Assembly: GCA_029287555.1 (NCBI GenBank)
Contig: JARFQX010000608.1
Location: 1 to 13,443, forward strand
DNA length: 13,443 nt
Reading direction: 5' to 3'
Origin: Rubripirellula sp.
GTDB taxonomy: Bacteria > Planctomycetota > Planctomycetia > Pirellulales > Pirellulaceae
Below are positions 1 through 5,400 of the stretch, in pieces; the first letter of the stretch is position 1; each line of letters starts with the position of its first letter. The notes below the pieces were generated by a model, which searched no databases, was not told the origin of the DNA, and worked only from the letters and a program-made list of their open reading frames with translations. A program made the position numbers and the translations under genes.

Positions 1-2
1 GT

Positions 3-164
3 GCTGCACTGGGCCTGCCGACGGACACTGCGATCGCCGACTTTCTAATCGCATGTTCAAGTAACGCTATCAGATTATTGCGGTATTCATTGCCAACCAT
101 GCCGCTTTTCAACTGGCAAACCAAGCAAGACTTGATTCAGCGATTGATCTCGTGCACGACTTGA
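3..164 (+). other. Possible 3' tail of an upstream gene (weak)
   Basis: One plus-strand frame is open from the left edge to TGA at 162-164 (53 codons), and the other two plus frames close by base 64. The peptide has no motif I recognise. Its third codon positions are not GC-rich, unlike the real genes here, so it may simply be non-coding DNA. The rest of 1-252 holds only the tandem repeat next to the prfB stop. If it is real, this gene would converge on prfB. Confidence 0.15.
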
Positions 165-215
165 TTTCAGTGGAGTCGTTTAACGCGAGGCACACTACGA
201 TCGACGGAGCGATCG

Positions 216-253
216 GCGACTATGGGGATCCGCGACTATGGGGATCCGCGACT
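216..253. repeat. 16-bp tandem direct repeat, about 2.4 copies
   Basis: The 16-base unit gcgactatggggatcc occurs perfectly at 216-231 and 232-247. A third partial copy (gcgact) at 248-253 reaches the first base of the prfB stop codon (TTA on the plus strand, 253-255). The array therefore sits immediately 3' of prfB. It is too short to be a CRISPR array and shows no dyad typical of a terminator. The likely origin is replication slippage. Confidence 0.9.
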
Positions 254-1369
254 TAGTTGACTTCGCTGGCGGTCTTCCCGGCACGCAGGCGGAGGAACGC
301 ATCGAAGAACCCCTGCAACTCGCTGCCGTCCATCACGCTGTTGAAATTGCCAACGTAGTAGCCGGTGCGAGCATCCTTGACCCGCTGGTCGGGATGAAGG
401 AAGTAATTACGAATCTGACTTCCGAATCCAGTGCGAGCCTGTGTTTCATACTTCTTCGCCTCCTCGGCCTCTCGGCGTTCCTCCTCAATCCGAGCCAACT
501 TGGCGCGCAGCATCTTCCACGCGGTCGCGCGGTTTTGGTGTTGGCTTCGCTCGTTCTGGCACTGCACCACAACTCCGGTGGGGACGTGGGTCAGGCGGAT
601 CGCGCTGTCGGTCTTGTTGACGTGTTGACCACCCGCGCCGCCGGCACGGTAACGATCTTCACGCACATCCTTTTCCTCGATGTCCACCACAATCGAATCG
701 TCGAGTTCAGGTGAAACGCTGACCGCCGCGAAACTGGTCTGGCGTTTTCCCTCACTGTTGAAAGGGCTGATTCGGACCAATCGGTGCATGCCTTCTTCGC
801 CTCTGAGATAGCCATAGGCCATCGGTCCGCGAATCGCGATCGAAGCGTGGTTGATGCCCGCCTCTTCGTTCTCCTGGCGGTCGAGCAGTTCGATGTTGTA
901 CCCGTGACCGACGGCCCAAGCCGAGTACATGCGGAGCAGCATGTCGGCCCAGTCATTGGCATCGGTTCCACCGTCCCGCGCGTTGATCGACAAGATCGCG
1001 CCGGCCGAGTCGTTCGGTCCATTGAGGAGCGCCTTGAGTTCAAGGTCCTCGAGGACTTGTTCCAGCCGATCCAACTCGGAAGTCACCTCGTCCACGACCG
1101 AAGGATCCTCATCGGCCATCTCGAACATCACTCCGAGGTCCTCCGCCGATTGGGTGAGGTCGTCCATCGGACCAACGATCGATTTGAGACCCTTCAGTTC
1201 GGCAACCGTCCTCTGGGCCGCCTCATTGTCGTCCCAGAAGCCGGGCTCTCCCATCTTCGCCTCAATCTCTTTGATCCGAGCCTGTTTGGCAGCGTAGTCA
1301 AAGAGAGTCTCCGAGTTGCTCGAGACGCTCGTGGATTTCTTTGCTTCGTGAAACCAGTTCAGCATCCAT
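253..1369 (-). CDS. prfB: Peptide chain release factor 2 (RF2), expressed by programmed +1 frameshift
   Basis: RF2 reads UGA and UAA stop codons in the ribosomal A site and triggers hydrolysis of peptidyl-tRNA. The frame ending at TAA 255-253 holds the stop-recognition tripeptide SPF (about residues 201-203) and the catalytic GGQ loop (about 246-248, in GAGGQHVN). It also holds the RF2 N-terminal helical domain (from DYAAKQARIKEIEAK; PGFWDD). The start is ATG at 1369, not the overlapping ATG at 1365. From 1369, frame zero reads MDAELVSRSKEIHERLEQLG-DSL and then meets TGA at 1300-1298. Slippage on CTT (1303-1301) moves the ribosome +1 onto GAC TAC GCT and joins the long frame, giving about 371 residues, the usual RF2 length. 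The frame starting at 1365 gives a non-homologous first 22 residues. A GGAG about 12 nt upstream of 1369 may be the ribosome binding site. The gene is divergent from mnmA across 167 bp. Confidence 0.97.
1297..1312 (-). promoter_or_regulatory. prfB: RF2 autoregulatory +1 frameshift site (CTT TGA C)
   Basis: On the minus strand the frame-zero codons read GGA GAC TCT CTT TGA C. The heptamer CTTTGAC (1303-1297) is the canonical bacterial prfB slippery site. A purine-rich GGAG (1312-1309) just upstream could act as the stimulatory internal Shine-Dalgarno-like element, though its spacing is slightly longer than in the E. coli site. By established RF2 biology, low RF2 lets the ribosome pause at UGA and slip into +1, while ample RF2 terminates there. 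The product is thus controlled by negative feedback. Confidence 0.95.
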
Positions 1370-1407
1370 TCTCGTGATCGACTCCATGCGTATGATGGTT
1401 AAGAGGG

Positions 1408-1430
1408 CAGTGCGGCCGATCGGGCCACTG
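1408..1430. promoter_or_regulatory. Dyad in the prfB/mnmA divergent intergenic region
   Basis: CAGT (1408-1411) and GGCC (1414-1417) pair with GGCC (1423-1426) and ACTG (1427-1430). There is a 2-nt bulge and a 5-nt loop. The position between two divergent starts would suit an operator or a 5'-leader hairpin of prfB, but no known operator is recognised and no clear -35/-10 pair was identified for either gene. Chance is possible. Confidence 0.2.
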
Positions 1431-1536
1431 GCGCTCCGGACAACTCACTTAGCGTGACGTTACTCGGCGTCAAGCAATCCGGTTCGGTCCAAGTTCAGGT
1501 TTTCGAACCCTTTCCGGTCATTCCCCTGAAATATAC

Positions 1537-2760
1537 ATGGCTCGCGTAGTTCTAGCGATGAGTGGCGGCGTCGATTCGAGTGTCGCTGCGCACCTGCTGC
1601 TCGAGGCCAAACACGAGGTGATCGGCGTGTTCATGCGGCACGGCGAGGAGTCGAGCCAAGTGTGTCGGGTCGAATCACCGGACGGAACCGACAAGACGAG
1701 CCTGCCGGTGCTGGGCCAAGTGAGTGCGACACCTGGCGATTCATCACTCGGTCAACGTGCCTCCGGAGGCCTGGTCACCGAGCGGGCGGACCACAAGCAA
1801 GGCTGCTGCACGGCCTCGGATGCCGCCGACGCGCGGCGGGTTGCCTCCAAACTTGGAATCCCCTTCTACGCGCTCGACCTGCAGCAGGACTTCCGACGAA
1901 TCGTCGATTATTTTGTCGACGACTACCTGGCCGGACGCACGCCCAATCCCTGCGTGAAGTGCAACCACTGGATCAAGTTCGGCCGACTCTTCGACTACGC
2001 CGACGACGTGGGAGCCGAGTACGTCGCCACGGGTCACTACGCTCGCAGCTTGTCGTCGAATCCGTCGCCGAGCCCCGGCGGTGGCCAGGATCATGCGGTG
2101 GAACTGCACCGCGGTCTCGATTCCAGCAAGGATCAATCGTACGCCCTGTTTGGCATTCGCGCCGACCGACTGCCCCGGATGATGTTGCCCGTTGGCGGAT
2201 TCGAGAAGTCACAGATACGACAGATCGCTGAAAGCCTCCGGCTCGGGATCGCAGCAAAGCGTGATAGCCAGGAGATCTGTTTCGTCACCCAAGGACACCA
2301 CAGCGATTTTGTTCGAGCCAAAGAACCGGCCCGATCGGCCGACACCGGCGGCAACTTCGTCACCGTTGACGGCAAAGTCGTGGGCGAGCATCGCGGTTAC
2401 GAGGCGTTTACGGTGGGACAGCGAAAAGGGCTTGGGATTGCCCTCGGCGAACCGGTCTTTGTCGTCCGCATCGAACCGGAAACCCGCGAGGTTGTTGTTG
2501 GCCCCAAAGAGGCCCTCGCTCGTTTGGAATTTTCGGCCGACGAGGCCAATTGGTTGATCGATCCCCGCCGTCTTCCTCAGCAGGTCTCAATCCAGATTCG
2601 ATACAACGGATTGCCCAAACCGGGCAAGGTGCTCTTCGACGGGGATGACCGGGAACGGTTCATGGTTCGTTTCGACCAGCCACAGCTGGCCGTCGCACCA
2701 GGTCAGGCCGCGGTCATCTACGACGGCACCCGGGTGCTCGGGGGCGGATGGATTCAGTAG
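1537..2760 (+). CDS. mnmA: tRNA-specific 2-thiouridylase MnmA
   Basis: MnmA is a cytoplasmic ATP-dependent enzyme that thiolates U34 of tRNA Lys, Glu and Gln, taking sulfur from a persulfide relay. The PP-loop ATP site is SGGVDSSVA (residues 9-17). The first catalytic cysteine is C139 in NPCVKCN, and the persulfide-carrying second cysteine is C248 in SQEICF. Other family signatures are ATGHYAR (164-170), KDQSYALFGI (198-207) and FTVGQRKGLGI (291-301), followed by the C-terminal beta-barrel. At 407 residues it is about 40 longer than typical (about 360-370). The excess lies mainly at residues 40-88, between the FMR strand and the conserved GCC-x-ASDAADARR segment. The start follows a stretch without an obvious Shine-Dalgarno, as is common in planctomycetes, and the conserved MARVVLAMSGG beginning supports it. 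It is divergent from prfB. Confidence 0.97.
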   Translation: MARVVLAMSGGVDSSVAAHLLLEAKHEVIGVFMRHGEESSQVCRVESPDGTDKTSLPVLGQVSATPGDSSLGQRASGGLVTERADHKQGCCTASDAADARRVASKLGIPFYALDLQQDFRRIVDYFVDDYLAGRTPNPCVKCNHWIKFGRLFDYADDVGAEYVATGHYARSLSSNPSPSPGGGQDHAVELHRGLDSSKDQSYALFGIRADRLPRMMLPVGGFEKSQIRQIAESLRLGIAAKRDSQEICFVTQGHHSDFVRAKEPARSADTGGNFVTVDGKVVGEHRGYEAFTVGQRKGLGIALGEPVFVVRIEPETREVVVGPKEALARLEFSADEANWLIDPRRLPQQVSIQIRYNGLPKPGKVLFDGDDRERFMVRFDQPQLAVAPGQAAVIYDGTRVLGGGWIQ

Positions 2761-2859
2761 TCCCAAGGCGTATCGCCGGCCGCTCTCGCTCCATCGTTGT
2801 CGGCGCATCGCGGCGTTGCCGGGGCGTCTCGCCTCGAGCCGTTGCATGGTCGGACATCC

Positions 2860-2929
2860 AACCCTCTGGCGGAGGGTTCCCGCGAAGTTCGCGCCAGTTG
2901 GGTGCTCGGCCCTGCTTTCCTTCGGAAGC
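2860..2929 (+). terminator. Hairpin cluster downstream of mnmA (possible terminator or structured leader)
   Basis: Three stem-loops lie in 70 bases. AACCCTC (2860-2866) pairs with GAGGGTT (2872-2878) over a 5-nt loop. CGCGA (2881-2885) pairs with TCGCG (2889-2893) over a 3-nt loop. GC-TTCC pairs with GGAA-GC across 2914-2929, with one bulge and a TTC loop. No T-tract follows, so an intrinsic terminator is not well supported. The cluster lies about 100 nt beyond the mnmA stop and about 240 nt before the next start. Confidence 0.3.
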
Positions 2930-3156
2930 GGTATTGGTCAGACGCACGACCGCACCAAACGGTCAAGCTTCCGAGGATTGCCAACCTCTAGAGCGGGAAA
3001 AATGATTGCTGGCTGGACATCCGACGATTACAGTTTGAGAACGGTCTCGGCTCGCACCTTGGCTCGACGCCCTTTTCGAAGACCGACAATTGATCAAATC
3101 CATGCCAACGGCCCGCACCCACACCCATGGCCCGTATCCACTGAAGATGGTTAGGG

Positions 3157-3161
3157 GGAGG
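3157..3161 (+). promoter_or_regulatory. Ribosome binding site of the 3173 gene
   Basis: GGAGG at 3157-3161, inside the purine run agggggagga, sits 11 nt before ATG 3173. It is the clearest Shine-Dalgarno in the window and supports this start. Confidence 0.6.
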
Positions 3162-3172
3162 ACGCTAACGCG

Positions 3173-3952
3173 ATGAAGAAACCCGCTCTTTCATTTGTTT
3201 TCGCCGCTCTTGCCTGGGGGCTGATTCCGCTCGGATCGGCTTCGGCTCAAGACGCCGTGCTGGCCGAGATGTACGGTCGGGGCGTCCATGCGTATTACTC
3301 CGGACGCTACAGCGACGCGACGCAGTACCTCAGCACGGCGATTGATAACGGTATTGAGGATCCTCGCGCTTATTACTTCCGAGGCATCGTCGCCAACGCG
3401 GAAGGACGAACCTACGATGCCGAAGCCGACTGGCAAATGGGTGCCGAACTTGAGGCAACAGGCCGAACCAACACCGCGATCGGACGATCGTTGTCTCGAT
3501 TCCAAGGCATGGGACGCATCAAGTTGGAAGAGATTCGCCAGCGTGCTCGTTTGAACGCTTTGGCCAACGCGCGGGCTCGCTCGGAGCAGCGTTACGGCGA
3601 GTTGGGAGTGACCCCACCCGGGACCACACCACCGACCGCCGCTGCACCGGCAGCACGCGCCCCAGCGATTACACCTCCGCCGATTCCTCCCGATACCGAA
3701 AATCCTTTCGCTGATGATCTTGCCGAGGGGCAACCGAATGTCGCAGCGGACGATGCACTCGAAGGCGCGATGGACGATCCTTTTGGCGGTGAAGCTGCAC
3801 CGGCCACACCGGCTCCCGCTGGGCCAGATCCGTTCGGCGGCGATGCGGGCGACGCGGATCCCTTTGGTGGAGCAGCCGATCCATTCGGTGGTGACTCTGG
3901 AGATGCCGATCCATTCGGAGCAGCGGGCGGTAACCCATTCGGTGGCAACTAG
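3173..3952 (+). CDS. Secreted TPR-like protein with DPFGG-repeat tail
   Basis: The 259-residue product begins with a standard Sec signal peptide: MKKP, a hydrophobic core (FVFAALAWGLIPL) and a likely cleavage after SASA (residue 25). Residues about 33-95 (MYGRGVHAYYSGRYSDATQYLSTAI ... AYYFRGIVANAEGRTYDAEADW) have the spacing of two tetratricopeptide helix pairs, a protein-interaction fold. A charged helical stretch follows (LEEIRQRARLNALANARARSEQRY), then a Pro/Ala-rich linker, then an acidic Gly-rich tail with repeated DPFGG. No catalytic motif is seen. It probably acts outside the cytoplasmic membrane as a scaffold or binding protein; the exact role is unknown. It has a strong Shine-Dalgarno, its own upstream gap, and is followed after 88 bp by the methyltransferase-like gene on the same strand, so co-transcription is possible. 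Confidence 0.85.
   Translation: MKKPALSFVFAALAWGLIPLGSASAQDAVLAEMYGRGVHAYYSGRYSDATQYLSTAIDNGIEDPRAYYFRGIVANAEGRTYDAEADWQMGAELEATGRTNTAIGRSLSRFQGMGRIKLEEIRQRARLNALANARARSEQRYGELGVTPPGTTPPTAAAPAARAPAITPPPIPPDTENPFADDLAEGQPNVAADDALEGAMDDPFGGEAAPATPAPAGPDPFGGDAGDADPFGGAADPFGGDSGDADPFGAAGGNPFGGN
3776..3949 (+). repeat. DPFGG tail repeats (coding)
   Basis: The last 58 codons before the stop of the 3173 gene carry five DPFG motifs and one terminal NPFG, at irregular spacings of 5-20 residues and separated by Gly/Ala/Asp. An ENPFADD just upstream looks like a degenerate first copy. The segment is predicted to be disordered and acidic. Synonymous differences among copies show they are not recent perfect duplications. 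Confidence 0.85.
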
Positions 3953-4040
3953 TCGAGCCGCAACCGGCCGAGCCGCCGCGTTTCACTGATCAGAGCCGGT
4001 ACCAATCGAGCTGTCACGCCTTCACATCGATCGCAACCGG

Positions 4041-4892
4041 GTGACACGGCACGACTGGGTGCCGTTTGCACCTCATCGCGAGCGGGTCACGCGTTTGCTC
4101 GAGCAAGCAGCCGACATGGTCGGGAATCACGACGCCGGTCGCTCTTTATGTGTCTTGGGGGCCGGCAATGGAAACGATCTTGATTTGGCTGCGCTGTGCC
4201 AACGGTACGACCGAATCACCCTGGTCGACCTGGATCATGAAGCCCTCAAGCATCTGATTGAATCCCAGAAAGCCGATTCGCTTAGCCGGCAGATCGAAAT
4301 CGTTGGCGGCGTCGACCTCAGCGGCATCCTCGAAGAACAGCGTGAGTCGAGCCCTGGCGGTGATCTCAGCCTCGAGCGATGGATAGAGCGGGCCAGAAAT
4401 CCGGCCAAGCCGGAACCACTGAGTCAATACTCGGTCGTCGCTTCTACCTGCTTGTTGACCCAATTGATCGATAGCGTCGCGATCGGCGAGGTGCAGACAT
4501 CAAGCTCGCCGACCGAGACGGGATCCCATGGGAAGCCCGTTTCGAAGACTGGGCTTGCGGAGCGATGCCTGGCGATCCGAGACGGTCATTTGCGATTGCT
4601 AGGCGAACTGGTCGCCCCCGGCGGGGTCATCGTGCTGATCACCGATTTTGTTTCCTCGGACACGCTGCCTGAGCTATTTGACGTCGATGAGAGAGACCTC
4701 GGTCGGCTCTGCTCTTCGGCGATCAACGGGGGGAACTTCTTCACCGGCGCCAATCCGTTGGTCCTTGCCCACTCATTCAAGACGCGATCGGGCGCGGAAA
4801 CCTTCGAAGTCCGCCTGGCACCGCCCTGGCGCTGGCAAATGGGCAACCGAGCTTTCGCCGTCACGGCGATCACCACTCGCCGCAACCTCTAG
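4041..4892 (+). CDS. Class I SAM-dependent methyltransferase-like protein
   Basis: The 283-residue protein has a Rossmann-type glycine motif CVLGAGNGNDLDL (residues 37-49). A strand ending in acidic residues, ITLVDLDHEAL (59-69), follows. These match motif I and the ribose-binding acidic position of class I methyltransferases. A later VVASTCLLTQLIDS (132-145) is in the place of motif IV, and LLGELVAPGGVIVLITD (186-202) resembles the post-motif strand and turn. The substrate is not evident. Residues about 149-175 (Ser/Thr/Gly-rich) look like a loop insertion. The start is GTG: an in-frame TGA lies at 3987-3989 and no ATG occurs between it and 4041. There is no strong Shine-Dalgarno, and a rare CTG at 4011 is the only notable alternative. 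It follows the TPR gene by 88 bp. The methyltransferase fold is likely; catalytic activity is not shown. Confidence 0.7.
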   Translation: MTRHDWVPFAPHRERVTRLLEQAADMVGNHDAGRSLCVLGAGNGNDLDLAALCQRYDRITLVDLDHEALKHLIESQKADSLSRQIEIVGGVDLSGILEEQRESSPGGDLSLERWIERARNPAKPEPLSQYSVVASTCLLTQLIDSVAIGEVQTSSSPTETGSHGKPVSKTGLAERCLAIRDGHLRLLGELVAPGGVIVLITDFVSSDTLPELFDVDERDLGRLCSSAINGGNFFTGANPLVLAHSFKTRSGAETFEVRLAPPWRWQMGNRAFAVTAITTRRNL

Positions 4893-5090
4893 GCTGATCT
4901 CGGGCGTTCAAGGGCGAATCCTGCGACCGTTTTTCACGACCGTCTTCGCACGGGTCTTCGGCCGGTGCCGATCCACGCCACCTACCCCGATTATCCAGGA
5001 CAGAAAGTCTTCGATTTCACCATATACCCCTCATCTTTTCTATCTTGTCGGATTCGTCTCCTATTATTCTTGATAGTGGTTAGCCGTAGG

Positions 5091-5109
5091 GACCGCCCCC
5101 GAGGGGGTC
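5091..5109 (+). other. GC-rich hairpin upstream of the giant gene
   Basis: GACC (5091-5094) pairs with GGTC (5106-5109), and CCC (5096-5098) pairs with GGG (5103-5105), with G5095 bulged and a 4-nt loop. It lies about 75 nt before ATG 5185, after an AT-rich pocket (about 5018-5080) that probably contains the promoter, though no convincing -35/-10 pair with correct spacing was found. It could be a 5'-leader stem-loop, or the terminator of the 4041 gene without a T-tract. The remaining bases of 4893-5184 show no gene. Confidence 0.3.
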
Positions 5110-5184
5110 TGACCGGCCGAGCTACGCCTCCATCCTTCCAGCACGATCAATCCACCCTCCCCGATTCGCAACAGGTTGGCATCC

Positions 5185-5400
5185 ATGGTTCTTCGCAGAC
5201 GGAATCGACGAGATCACCGAGAACGACAACAGCAAAAGCGACGACGACGCATCGCTCGAAACGTCTCCCGGGCGCCTTTTCTCGAGATGCTTGAAGATCG
5301 ACGTCTGCTTGCGACTCTAACCGTCGACACGAACTTGGATGTGGTCGATGGTTCGGACGGCGTGCTATCGCTCCGAGAGGCGATGTTGATTGCCAATGAC
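5185..5400 (+). other. N-terminal targeting region: Arg-rich stretch, LEPR-XLL-type motif and CSLREA-like motif
   Basis: Residues 1-43 contain 15 arginines, including RRRR at 19-22, then LEMLEDRRLLA (33-43). That fits the planctomycete/verrucomicrobial LEPR-XLL-type N-terminal signature, with M in place of P. About 18 residues later, DGVLSLREAMLIAND (58-72) matches the CSLREA motif that often precedes beta-helix surface proteins, except that the usual Cys is Leu. There is no long hydrophobic core, so a standard Sec signal is absent. Confidence 0.8.

Larger units (their letters stand above)
2761..3172. other. 412-bp non-coding gap after mnmA
   Basis: No credible gene is seen. The short open frames across it have no recognisable motifs and either overlap mnmA or shadow one another. 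It holds the hairpin cluster at 2860-2974 and, at its right end, a strong Shine-Dalgarno for the next gene. The promoter of the 3173 gene presumably lies in the right half, but no convincing -35/-10 pair could be assigned. Confidence 0.6.

Noticed and set aside
253..1365. prfB beginning at ATG 1365 in a single frame
   Set aside because: The first 22 residues do not resemble RF2, whereas ATG 1369 plus the CTTTGAC shift restores the conserved N-terminus and the usual length.
784..1377. Plus-strand open frame of 197 codons over prfB
   Set aside because: It is antisense to a well-conserved RF2 gene, has no homology signature, and ends in the prfB start region. It is a coding shadow.
2645..3154. 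Open frame of 169 codons after and over the end of mnmA
   Set aside because: It overlaps the conserved mnmA C-terminus in another frame and has no motif. The remaining part lies in a hairpin-rich gap with other equally long random frames.
5041..5080. Sigma-70-like promoter (TTGTCG at 5045, TATTAT at 5062)
   Set aside because: The spacer is only 11 bp and no alternative -35 at 16-18 bp resembles TTGACA. AT-richness suggests a promoter but the elements cannot be assigned.
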